Assembly: GCF_900094705.1 (NCBI RefSeq)
Contig: NZ_FMAR01000005.1
Coordinates: forward strand, 124,001-188,000
Reading direction: 5' to 3'
From: Chitinophaga costaii
Lineage (GTDB): Bacteria > Bacteroidota > Bacteroidia > Chitinophagales > Chitinophagaceae
DNA: 64,000 nt
Shown: positions 19,837 through 27,370 of the stretch, piece after piece
How positions within the stretch are numbered: the stretch's first letter is position 1
How the letters are laid out: each line of letters opens with the position of its first letter
Notes under the pieces: generated by a model
Told to the model about the DNA's origin: nothing
Seen by the model: the letters and a program-made list of their open reading frames with translations, nothing else
The model's database searches: none
Translations under genes and position numbers: made by a program

Positions 19837-19864
19837 TAAAAAAGCCTCCCTATATGGAGGCTTT
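19837..19864 (-). terminator. Intrinsic terminator after der
   Basis: Perfect 9-bp stem (19841-19849 with 19856-19864), read leftward, runs into U residues (complement of 19838-19843), 21 bases past the der stop. Confidence 0.85.
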
Positions 19865-19885
19865 CTTTCTTACATTTTCAGGTAA

Positions 19886-21199
19886 TTATTTCTTGCGGAA
19901 AAATAACCTCACCGGCACACCGGAGAAATTGAACTTACCGCGCAACTGGTTTTCGAGATAGTTCTTGTACGGCTGTTTCACATCTTCGGGCAGGTTACAA
20001 AAAAATGCAAAGGCGGGCGTATAAGTGGGCAGTTGCGTTACATACTTGATTTTGATCTGGGTACCACGCACCACCGGTGGTTTATAAGATTCGATGGCTT
20101 TCAGCATGATATCATTCAGCTTGGAGGTTGGAATCTTTTGGCGGCGGTTATCATACACGTCCAGCGCTATTTCAATGGCTTTGAAAATGCGTTGTTTCTC
20201 AATAACGGAGGTAAAAATAATCGGCACGTCTGTGAAGGGAGCGAAACGTTTTTTCAGCATCTCCTCATAGTCGCGGGCAGAGTTGGTGGCTTTTTCTATC
20301 AGGTCCCACTTATTTACCAGCACCACAATGCCTTTACCCTTGCGGGTGGCCAGGCTAAAGATGCTGAGGTCTTGCGCGGTAAGTCCTTTTTCGGCATCCA
20401 GCAACAACATACACACATCTGCTTCGTCCATCGCTTTAATGGCGCGGATGACCGAATAAAATTCCAGGTCTTCATGCACTTTAGTTTTACGGCGAATACC
20501 TGCCGTATCTATCAGGATGAAATCCTTTTGATATAATTTATAATGTGTGTGAATAGTATCGCGGGTAGTGCCGGCAATGTCGCTCACAATGTTGCGCTCC
20601 TCACCCACCAGGGCGTTTAGCAGGGAGGACTTGCCCACGTTAGGCTGACCGATGATAGCGATCTTGGGCAACTCTGTTTCCGGCTTCACTGTGTTGAGAT
20701 CTTCTGTGATATGGGCGGTCACATCATCCAGCAGTTCGCCAGTGCCGCTGCCACTTATAGACGACAAAAAATGCAGTGGGTCTAGTCCCAGGCTGTAAAA
20801 TTCATTGGCGTCTAACTGGCGTTGGGCATTGTCTACCTTATTGATCACGGTAATGACCGGCTTATCGGAACGCCGCAGCAGGTCTGCCATGGCCGCGTCC
20901 AGGTCGGTGATGCCGGTGGTAACGTCGCACATGAAGAGAATAAGATTGGCTTCCTGCATGGCAATAACCACCTGCTTGCGGATTTCCTTTTCAAAAACAT
21001 CCTCACTGTTCGGCACAAAACCGCCGGTATCAATTACGTTGAACGTTTTACCATTCCATTCGGCCAGGCCGTACTGGCGGTCGCGGGTTACCCCGCTTAT
21101 GTCGTCTACGATGGCTTTGCGCTGCTCAATCAGGCGATTGAACAGGGTTGATTTGCCCACGTTGGGGCGTCCTACTATTGCTACGGTAAATCCGGCCAT
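19886..21199 (-). CDS. der: Ribosome-assembly GTPase Der (EngA)
   Basis: Tandem-GTPase factor for 50S subunit maturation. Two G domains are seen: G1 motifs GRPNVGKST (residue 10 on) and GQPNVGKSS (about 183), with DTGG and DTAG switch II motifs and NKVD and NKWD base-recognition motifs. A KH-like domain closes the 437-residue chain. The gene is 32 bases downstream of era, in the same orientation, so a two-gene GTPase operon is likely, ended by a terminator at 19837. Confidence 0.96.
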   Translation of the reverse strand: MAGFTVAIVGRPNVGKSTLFNRLIEQRKAIVDDISGVTRDRQYGLAEWNGKTFNVIDTGGFVPNSEDVFEKEIRKQVVIAMQEANLILFMCDVTTGITDLDAAMADLLRRSDKPVITVINKVDNAQRQLDANEFYSLGLDPLHFLSSISGSGTGELLDDVTAHITEDLNTVKPETELPKIAIIGQPNVGKSSLLNALVGEERNIVSDIAGTTRDTIHTHYKLYQKDFILIDTAGIRRKTKVHEDLEFYSVIRAIKAMDEADVCMLLLDAEKGLTAQDLSIFSLATRKGKGIVVLVNKWDLIEKATNSARDYEEMLKKRFAPFTDVPIIFTSVIEKQRIFKAIEIALDVYDNRRQKIPTSKLNDIMLKAIESYKPPVVRGTQIKIKYVTQLPTYTPAFAFFCNLPEDVKQPYKNYLENQLRGKFNFSGVPVRLFFRKK

Positions 21200-21231
21200 A
21201 CCTTGTGTTTTGAAGTGGTTGTCACTATTTA

Positions 21232-22101
21232 TTAATATCCGTATTCTTTGAGATAGAGATCACTATCCCTCCATTTGCCCCGCACTCTTACATGCAGTTC
21301 CAGGAATACTTTTTGACTGATGAATTGTTCAATATCTACCCTGGCTTTGGAACCAATTTCTTTGATGCCTTTGCCATGCTCGCCAACGATAATGCCTTTC
21401 TGCGTTTCGCGGGTCACTATAATCTCTGCAGCTATTTTAGTGAGCGTATTTTTTTCCTTAAATTCCGTTACTACCACGGCTGTATGGTAGGGTATTTCTT
21501 CACTGTATAACTGGAAAATTTTTTCCCGGATCAACTCGGCTACAAAAAAGCGGGTAGAGCGATCGGTGAGGGTATCTTCCGGGTAAAAAGCTTCCCCTGC
21601 CGGCAGCAGCGCTACAATGCCTTCCATCAAGGCTTTTATACCTTCTTGTTTCAGTGCGGAGATGGCCACTACCTTTTTGGCTTTCCCCCAGGCCGTCCAT
21701 TTTTCCTGGAGCAGCGCCTGCTCTGTGGGCGGCAGCAGGTCTATTTTATTCAGTACAAGCAGGATGGGTGCTTTAAGTTTCAGGGAATCAAACAGCGCTA
21801 CATTTTCCTCAAAATCCGTGCGGGCATCTGCAATGAGCAAGGCTACATCTGCGTCTTCCAGGGCCGATCTTACGGCACCCATCATTTTTTCGTGCAGTTT
21901 GTACTTAGGATCAATGATACCAGGGGTATCGGAAAAGATGATTTGGTAACCAGGCTCTGTAACGATGCCGGTGATACGGTGACGGGTGGTTTGTACCTTA
22001 TGCGAAGTGATGGCGAGCTTTTCCCCGATCAGCGCATTAAGCAATGTGCTTTTTCCCGCATTGGGCTTACCAAAGATATTTACAAAACCGGCTTTATGCA
22101 T
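21232..22101 (-). CDS. era: Ribosome-assembly GTPase Era
   Basis: Binds the 3' end of 16S rRNA during 30S maturation. G1 GKPNAGKST sits at about residues 10-18, G3 is DTPG, G4 is NKID, and a C-terminal KH domain contains IIVGEHGKGIKEIGSKAR. The open frame continues upstream through the tRNA gene at 22251, so the first ATG cannot be the start. The ATG at 22101 (MHKAGFVNIFG) gives 289 residues, the family norm. An alternative ATG at 22146 is less likely. Confidence 0.95.
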   Translation of the reverse strand: MHKAGFVNIFGKPNAGKSTLLNALIGEKLAITSHKVQTTRHRITGIVTEPGYQIIFSDTPGIIDPKYKLHEKMMGAVRSALEDADVALLIADARTDFEENVALFDSLKLKAPILLVLNKIDLLPPTEQALLQEKWTAWGKAKKVVAISALKQEGIKALMEGIVALLPAGEAFYPEDTLTDRSTRFFVAELIREKIFQLYSEEIPYHTAVVVTEFKEKNTLTKIAAEIIVTRETQKGIIVGEHGKGIKEIGSKARVDIEQFISQKVFLELHVRVRGKWRDSDLYLKEYGY

Positions 22102-22208
22102 ATGTCTGCTTTCGAAAGCGCCTTTCGAAACAGAAAAGCACTTCATCAATTTTGATCCGCAAATTTCCTGAAAAAATCGGGAAGGAGGTTGCAGGGCCTG
22201 CCACCAAT

Positions 22209-22232
22209 AAAAAAAGCCGAATTTCTTCGGCT
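22209..22232 (-). terminator. Intrinsic terminator of the first initiator tRNA gene
   Basis: Perfect 7-bp stem AGCCGAA/TTCGGCT (22215-22221 with 22226-22232), read leftward, followed by a U run (complement of 22209-22215). It lies 19 bases past the tRNA. Confidence 0.8.
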
Positions 22233-22250
22233 TCTTCCTTGAAATATTTG

Positions 22251-22322
<72 letters not shown>

Positions 22323-22331
22323 ATGTGGGTG

Positions 22332-22363
22332 CAAATGTAGGATAGTTTAAATTATAAGCCAAA
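22332..22363 (-). promoter_or_regulatory. Promoter of initiator tRNA copy 1 (TTTG-N20-TACATTTG)
   Basis: Read leftward, TTTG (22363-22360), a 20-base spacer and TACATTTG (22339-22332) match the phylum consensus fully, ending 9 bases before the mature tRNA 5' end. Confidence 0.65.
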
Positions 22364-22558
22364 TGTTTTTTGAATTAACTGGCTGTCAACCACCTGGCTG
22401 TGCCATTGCTATATAGTTTTGTAGGCCTTGGGGGTTTCGTGGCCTGGCATTGTCCCATTTTTTAATCCTTTTTTAATCAAAACCGCCTCCATTTTATACG
22501 CGCGGCTAAAAATAATCCAGTAACTTTATTAAGTAACCTTACAAGTTTAATTAACTAT

Positions 22559-22996
22559 ATGTCCAGTAAGCAAAATCAGCAACTTGTTTCCGATCTGCGC
22601 ACCGTAGTAACCCGGCTAGTGAAGAAATTACGCACCAAATCTTCGCTCAGCGTGCATTTGTCGCTCACAGAACGTTCGGTGATGGGGTTGCTGGACAGCC
22701 ATAAGGAACTGTTGCCCAGCGAGCTGGCTGCCATGGAAAAGGTAACGACCGCATCTATGTCGCAGATACTGGCCCACCTGCTGGAGTTAGGTTACATCAT
22801 TCGCAAGCCCTCTGCCACCGATGGCCGCAAAGCCATTATTTCCCTTTCACAAGTAGGAAAAGACACCGTACTGCAAGCGCGCAGTCAGCGGGAGGAATGG
22901 CTGCTAAAGGCTTTGGAGCATACCACTACAGCAGAAGAGCAGGCCCGCCTGCGCAGCATTATTGATATACTAACCAAGTTAGTTGATTACGAATAA
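22559..22996 (+). CDS. MarR-family transcriptional regulator
   Basis: Winged-helix DNA-binding protein of 145 residues. The recognition region is visible as LLPSELAAMEKVTTASMSQILAHLLELGYIIRKPS, followed by the wing with DGRKAIISLSQVGK. MarR proteins usually repress neighbouring efflux or catabolic genes and are released by small phenolic ligands. It is 29 bases upstream of an MFS exporter and then an isochorismatase-fold gene in the same direction. Autoregulation of this three-gene unit is the natural inference. No clear operator palindrome was identified upstream. Confidence 0.9.
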   Translation: MSSKQNQQLVSDLRTVVTRLVKKLRTKSSLSVHLSLTERSVMGLLDSHKELLPSELAAMEKVTTASMSQILAHLLELGYIIRKPSATDGRKAIISLSQVGKDTVLQARSQREEWLLKALEHTTTAEEQARLRSIIDILTKLVDYE

Positions 22997-23025
22997 CGGA
23001 CGAATAATAGAACTGAAACCAGGAT

Positions 23026-24285
23026 ATGAACATTACCACCTTTTCTGCATTCCGCAGCCGCAATTACCGGCTTTTTTTCACCGGTCAATCCGTGTCCCTG
23101 CTGGGTACCTGGATGCAAAAAACTGCCGTAAGCTGGGTGGTATACGACCTTACTAAATCCAAATGGATGCTGGGCGTATCGCTTTTTGCCACCATGTTTC
23201 CCTCTTTTGTTTTTTCTTTCCTGGGTGGCGTGGCTGCCGACCGGTATAACCGCCATAAATTATTACTGATAACCCAGGTTGTTTCCATGCTCCAGGCCCT
23301 TGCCCTTACCGTGCTGGTATATTTTAAAGTATATACCGTGTGGGAAATTTTGGGGCTGAGTGTGGTGCTGGGCATTGTAAATGCGTTTGATGTGCCTGCC
23401 CGCCAGTCGCTGGTATACGAGATGGTAGATGATAAAAAAGATCTGCCAAATGCGCTGGCGCTCAATTCTTCAATGGTAAACCTCTCCCGCCTCATTGGTC
23501 CTGGCATAGCGGGTTTGGCGATGGAATACCTGGGAACGGATGTTTGTTTTGGCCTTAATGCAGCCAGCTTTATCGCAGTGATTGCATCCTTGTTAATGAT
23601 GAAACTCCCGCAGCGAGAAAACTCATTGCGCAACAAAGGCGGCATAGGACAATTGAAAGAAGGATTTGCTTACATTAAAGCTACACCGGCTATTGCCACG
23701 GTATTGCTGATATTGGCCTTCAATAGTTTATTTGTACTGCCTTTTGCAACGCTGATACCTGTATATGCCAAAGATATTTTTCACGGCACCGCTTCTACTT
23801 TTGGCGCGATAGACAGTGCTATCGGCCTGGGCGCCATTTGTGGCGGATTGTACCTGGCCTCCCTGAAACCAGGTCATGATATGCGAAAAATTATGGCGAT
23901 AGATTCTTTCATATTTGGCGCGGGGCTGATCCTTTTCTCGCATACCACCATTTACCTGCTTGCCCTGGCATTTGCCGTGATAGCGGCTTTCGGCATGATG
24001 GGTCAAGTAACGATGGCCAATACCATTATTCAAACTACCGTAACGCCGGAAATGCGAGGGCGGGTGATCAGTTTTTACGCAATGGCCTTTTTCGGCCTGC
24101 AACCGGTGGGCGGATTGATCATCGGATTTTTATCGCAATATACAGGCGTAGAAAACATGGTGCTGGCACAAGGCATTATTTCTTTAATCATCGGGTACTC
24201 CTATTTCCATTACATAAAAAAACAAAATATAACCACAAGACTGCAACAAATTGTGGTTACCTCCTCACCTAAATCAATTTTATAA
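23026..24285 (+). CDS. MFS exporter (EntS-like, MFS_3 group)
   Basis: A 419-residue inner-membrane transporter with about 11-12 hydrophobic spans. Family marks include the opening FRSRNYRLFFTGQSVSLLGTWMQ, the A-like motif GGVAADRYNRHK after span 2, and PARQSLVYEMV. Relatives export siderophores or drugs by proton antiport. It lies between a MarR regulator (29-base gap) and an isochorismatase-fold gene whose ATG comes one base after its stop, so translation is probably coupled. The substrate is unknown; an aromatic compound would fit the regulator and hydrolase. Confidence 0.88.
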   Translation: MNITTFSAFRSRNYRLFFTGQSVSLLGTWMQKTAVSWVVYDLTKSKWMLGVSLFATMFPSFVFSFLGGVAADRYNRHKLLLITQVVSMLQALALTVLVYFKVYTVWEILGLSVVLGIVNAFDVPARQSLVYEMVDDKKDLPNALALNSSMVNLSRLIGPGIAGLAMEYLGTDVCFGLNAASFIAVIASLLMMKLPQRENSLRNKGGIGQLKEGFAYIKATPAIATVLLILAFNSLFVLPFATLIPVYAKDIFHGTASTFGAIDSAIGLGAICGGLYLASLKPGHDMRKIMAIDSFIFGAGLILFSHTTIYLLALAFAVIAAFGMMGQVTMANTIIQTTVTPEMRGRVISFYAMAFFGLQPVGGLIIGFLSQYTGVENMVLAQGIISLIIGYSYFHYIKKQNITTRLQQIVVTSSPKSIL

Positions 24286-24286
24286 C

Positions 24287-24850
24287 ATGGTAACAGCACT
24301 TGATCCACACACCGCTTTGGTGATTATTGACTTACAAAAAGGTATTACTGCCTACCCAACGGTAAACCCAATGGCCAACGTACTGGCACAGAACGCAAAG
24401 CTGGTGGCGGCTTTCCATAAAGCCGGCCAACCAGTGGTTGCCGTAAACGTAGATCCGGGCAAATTCAAGAACCCGGATGCGCGCAAGGACGCCCCCTCTC
24501 ATGGACGTGCGGAATTGCCCGCTGACTTCCTGGATATTGTGCCGGAAATTGGTACCCTGCCTACCGATATCTTCGTGACCAAACACAGCTGGGGCGCTTT
24601 CTTTGAGACCGGACTCCACGAAATCTTACAGGCCAAAGGGGTGACTGGTATTGTACTCAGCGGCGTATCCACCAGCATTGGGGTGGAAGGCACTGCCCGC
24701 CAGGCCGCCGAACTAGGTTATAACATAACCTTCGCCAAAGACGCTATGACCGATATGGTAGCCAGCGCACAGGAAAATAGCCTGAACACTATTTTTCCTA
24801 GGATAGGACAGATAGATGATACGGATGCTATTATTGCCAAGTTATCTTAG
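24287..24850 (+). CDS. Isochorismatase-fold hydrolase with Gly in place of the catalytic Cys
   Basis: A 187-residue cysteine-hydrolase/isochorismatase fold protein. The catalytic Asp is in LVIIDLQKG and the Lys in TKHSWGAF, but the third position, usually Cys in TxxCVxxTAR, is Gly in STSIGVEGTARQA (about residue 140). True isochorismatases such as EntB and PhzD also lack the Cys, so a vinyl-ether hydrolase or another Cys-independent reaction is possible. The ATG at 24287 is used. The gene ends the MarR-MFS operon and has a terminator right after. Confidence 0.85.
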   Translation: MVTALDPHTALVIIDLQKGITAYPTVNPMANVLAQNAKLVAAFHKAGQPVVAVNVDPGKFKNPDARKDAPSHGRAELPADFLDIVPEIGTLPTDIFVTKHSWGAFFETGLHEILQAKGVTGIVLSGVSTSIGVEGTARQAAELGYNITFAKDAMTDMVASAQENSLNTIFPRIGQIDDTDAIIAKLS

Positions 24851-24871
24851 TTCACCCAAAATTTTAAAGAG

Positions 24872-24902
24872 AGCAGGTATGGAAACATGCCTGCTTTTTT
24901 TA
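24872..24902 (+). terminator. Intrinsic terminator of the MarR/MFS/hydrolase operon
   Basis: A 10-bp stem with one wobble and a GAAA loop (24872-24895) runs into seven T residues, 21 bases after the stop. Confidence 0.88.
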
Positions 24903-25006
24903 TTCCCTTTCCATACATGGCTGGAAGAAAACCCCCTGTTCATTGATGGAAGATCATGCGCAAAGCACAACCATTACCAATAAACCATATAACACTATAA
25001 TCACTA

Positions 25007-25046
25007 AGCAGCGCTGCCGGCAACAGGCGCTGCTCGTTTTATTTTA
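25007..25046 (+). promoter_or_regulatory. Terminator-like hairpin in the leader of the SMR gene
   Basis: A perfect 8-bp stem (AGCAGCGC at 25007-25014 with GCGCTGCT at 25027-25034), then CGTTTTATTTT. No gene upstream needs it, because the previous operon already terminates at 24902. It ends about 47 bases before the exporter ATG. It may be an attenuator; no known guanidine riboswitch pattern was recognised. Confidence 0.5.
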
Positions 25047-25092
25047 CGAAATTTGTCAGGATGCATTAGTGCCCCGAATTAAAAACACACAC

Positions 25093-25419
25093 ATGAATTG
25101 GATCTTACTCGTCTTCGCCGGACTGTTTGAAGTGGCATTTACTTTCTGCCTGGAGAAAGTAAAAGGGCTGAGCGGCTTGCCCATGTATGGCTGGTATGGA
25201 GGTTTTATTCTATCGCTGGTATTGAGCATGGCTTTGCTGATGAAAGCTATACAAACATTACCCATCGGTACCGCTTATGCCGTGTGGACGGGCATTGGTG
25301 CAGTGGGTACGGTAATGGTGGGCATTATAGTTTTTAAAGAGCCCGCCACCTGCTGGCGGTTGTTTTTTATAACAACCCTTATCTGTTCTATAGTAGGATT
25401 AAAAGTGGTATCGCATTGA
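25093..25419 (+). CDS. SMR-family exporter, Gdx (SugE)-like
   Basis: A 108-residue inner-membrane protein with four spans, forming dual-topology dimers in this family. The invariant Glu lies in span 1 (FAGLFEVAFTFCLEK, Glu13). GTAYAVWTGIGAVGT in span 3 and the following FKEPA are typical of the guanidinium-exporter (Gdx, formerly SugE) branch rather than the EmrE drug branch. The ATG at 25093 (MNWILLVF) gives the family length; the frame is open 50 codons further up without meaning. A hairpin with T tract precedes the gene. Confidence 0.88.
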   Translation: MNWILLVFAGLFEVAFTFCLEKVKGLSGLPMYGWYGGFILSLVLSMALLMKAIQTLPIGTAYAVWTGIGAVGTVMVGIIVFKEPATCWRLFFITTLICSIVGLKVVSH

Positions 25420-25469
25420 TATATTAAATAAATTTAATATATTTAATCCATTCTTAAACCCAATTTCCT

Positions 25470-25976
25470 ATGTAAAAAGTTTTGTAGGCTGGCCTGCTAT
25501 CCCTTTTAGCCCTTTCTGCCTGCAAAAAAGATCATGATGCATCAAAGCCTAATGACGATGCAAAAAACTATTGGCAGTTTACCGCCAATGATCACACCTT
25601 CACCGGGCCGGTGAAGGTCGGTACCATTCTTTATGCTGGTGGTGCACGGGTAGATGTGGCAGGTTTGCCGACCAGCGGATCCTCACATCCCATCTTTGCC
25701 CTGAGTATTCAGTTTCCGGACAATAACATTGTGCCCGGCACTTATGCCACATCCGACATCGGTAATAATTTCTCCTTAACGAAAAGCAATGGCGATGTTA
25801 TTTTTGCTGCCACCTCTTTGGAACAAGGCAACGTAGTAACCATACAGGTGACTGCTTACGATAGTATAAAACAAGTGATCAGCGGTACTTTCTCCGGCCT
25901 ATCTTATAATTATGAAGGGGATAATGCGCCTGTTACGCACGGAAATTTTAAGGCTACTTTAACCAAGGTGAACTAA
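25470..25976 (+). pseudogene. Lipoprotein gene with two stop codons in its signal peptide
   Basis: Starting at the ATG at 25470 the frame reads M-stop-K-V-L-stop-A-G-L-L-S-L-L-A-L-S-A-C-K-K-D, then stays open to the TAA at 25974. Apart from TAA (25473) and TAG (25485) it is a textbook lipoprotein signal with lipobox LSAC. The mature part of about 150 residues is intact, ending in SGTFSGLSYNYEGDNAPVTHGNFKATL, and resembles small beta-sandwich lipoproteins of this phylum. Either it is a recent pseudogene, the sequence has two errors, or a downstream non-ATG start (CTG 25494 or GTG 25611) is used. Confidence 0.65.
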
Positions 25977-26077
25977 TTTTTTTTAACTATCCGCATCAGG
26001 CCGGTACACGGTGATACCACTCGTGCAACTTGTAACTTTCACAAGGGTACAGCACTGCGATGAAAACAACAAAAGAT

Positions 26078-26121
26078 AAAAGCGACCAAGTGCCAGCAAT
26101 TGCCGGCGCTTGGTCGCTTTT
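26078..26121. terminator. Bidirectional terminator-like hairpin
   Basis: A 13-bp perfect stem (26078-26090 with 26109-26121) carries A residues on the left arm and T on the right, so it could act in both directions: after the broken lipoprotein frame and after the leftward tRNA unit. Confidence 0.6.
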
Positions 26122-26287
26122 AAAATATGCAGCCTGTTATTTCCACTATTATCCAAACAACCACATGGCAACAGCATGTTATAAAAAGGTGCTGCTGCTT
26201 GGTTAGTTGCCCATAGGGCATTTTCAGCGATCCGTAACAGGAATGTTAACTTGGACTTTGCGTTACAGGCATAGCATTTATCCCTCC

Positions 26288-26328
26288 AAAAAAAAAGAGA
26301 ATCTACAGGATTTGCCTGAAAATTCTCT
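26288..26328 (-). terminator. Intrinsic terminator of the second initiator tRNA gene
   Basis: Stem AGAGAAT/ATTCTCT (26296-26302 with 26322-26328) with inner CAGG/CCTG pairing, read leftward, ends in a U run (complement of 26288-26296), 6 bases past the tRNA. Confidence 0.75.
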
Positions 26329-26333
26329 TGTTG

Positions 26334-26405
<72 letters not shown>

Positions 26406-26414
26406 ATGTGGATG

Positions 26415-26446
26415 CAATATTAGGATAGTTCAGTATAGCTGCCAAA
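26415..26446 (-). promoter_or_regulatory. Promoter of initiator tRNA copy 2 (TTTG-N20-TAATATTG)
   Basis: Same geometry as copy 1 (20-base spacer, 9 bases to the tRNA), but the -7 box is TAATATTG, one base off TAnnTTTG, which predicts a weaker promoter. Confidence 0.5.
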
Positions 26447-26514
26447 TTTAATTTCCTGCACTCGCTGAAAAGCTTGCAGTATGGCGCCTTTCGGATACAT
26501 GGGAACCAAAAAGT

Positions 26515-26546
26515 TAAAGGCTGTATGCTCCGAACATACAGCCTTT
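26515..26546 (-). terminator. Intrinsic terminator of ssb
   Basis: Stem AAAGGCTGTATG with CATACAGCCTTT around a CTCCGAA loop, read leftward, begins just 9 bases past the ssb stop and is followed by a broken U run. Confidence 0.75.
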
Positions 26547-26554
26547 TATCTTTA

Positions 26555-26971
26555 TCAAAAAGGCAGTTCCTCTACCGTATCCGTGCCGGCATGAACGGCT
26601 GTTTCTACGCTAACTTCCGTGCCTGTATCAGGGATCACGGCATTTGCTTCTGTAGCTTCGCGTTTGCTCAACAATTGCACGGTAGTAACGCGCAGGCGCA
26701 GTGAGGTAACCGTTTCTCCTTTCTTGTTTGTATAAGTATCCAAATGCGGGATACCTTCTACATACACGTAGGAGCCTTGTTGTAGGTAGGGAGCCAGTGC
26801 TTCACGCTCCCAGAGCGAGCATTCTGCCCAGGTGGTACGTTGCATGTCTTCTCCTTGGAAGTTCTTAAAACGTTCGGTGTGCGCCAAGCTGAAATTTAGT
26901 ACCGATTTGCCGTTTACCTGGCCACGGATAGCATTCCTGCCCAGATGGCCAATCATCTGTAGTTTGATCAT
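26555..26971 (-). CDS. ssb: Single-stranded DNA-binding protein
   Basis: OB-fold protein of 138 residues that coats single-stranded DNA. The N-terminus MIKLQMIGHLGRNAIRGQVNGKSVLNFSLAHTE and the stretch TTWAECSLWEREALAPYLQQGSYVYVEG are typical of SSB. The C-terminus is acidic/hydrophobic, ending VEELPF, a variant of the DDDIPF-type tip that recruits partner proteins. The gene is alone and leftward, separated from the thiamine receptor region by about 140 bases. The upstream DNA has two AGAGTTAAC direct repeats. Confidence 0.92.
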   Translation of the reverse strand: MIKLQMIGHLGRNAIRGQVNGKSVLNFSLAHTERFKNFQGEDMQRTTWAECSLWEREALAPYLQQGSYVYVEGIPHLDTYTNKKGETVTSLRLRVTTVQLLSKREATEANAVIPDTGTEVSVETAVHAGTDTVEELPF

Positions 26972-27109
26972 TGCAAGTGATTTTTTAAAAGAGTTAACGA
27001 ATAAGAGTTAACAAAAAAGCAAGGCAAGGTTATGGGGTCGGAGAAACCGAAATTAGCTAATTTTTTTAGCAAACAAAAAAATTTTTAGGCAATTGTTCAA
27101 TTTGCTAAT

Positions 27110-27117
27110 TACCTTTG
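27110..27117 (+). promoter_or_regulatory. Putative -7 element before the TPP riboswitch
   Basis: TACCTTTG fits TAnnTTTG and lies about 48 bases upstream of the riboswitch aptamer, so the aptamer would be wholly transcribed. The -33 element is not clear. Confidence 0.45.
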
Positions 27118-27164
27118 ACATCGGAAACTGGTAGCCAACGCTATTTATCTAAACATACAGTTTC

Positions 27165-27257
27165 ACCTCGGGGTGCCTTACTATCAGGCTGAGATCAAAC
27201 CCGTGAACCTGACCAGGTAATGCTGTTTAGGAAAGGTAAGCGAACATTTACTTACCT
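27165..27257 (+). promoter_or_regulatory. TPP riboswitch (THI element) with adjacent switching hairpin
   Basis: The conserved aptamer blocks appear in order: CTCGGGGTGCC, GGCTGAGA, AAACCCG, GAACCTGACCAGGTAATGCTG and TTAGGAAAGG, closely matching classical thi-box RNAs that bind thiamine pyrophosphate. The 3' end of the aptamer (AGGTAAG, 27234-27240) can pair with CTTACCT (27251-27257), giving an alternative helix that would compete with aptamer stem P1. A further 7-bp hairpin lies at 27281-27313. The controlled gene is the TonB-dependent receptor at 27371. Confidence 0.92.
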
Positions 27258-27370
27258 CTTATTGGACTTACCCGCCGCGACCTGCATCGCTGGTTTGCCT
27301 GCACCAATGCAGGTATATCCACGGCGTAGCAATGGCATTTTTATTGATCATTTTAAAATAGTACAAATTC

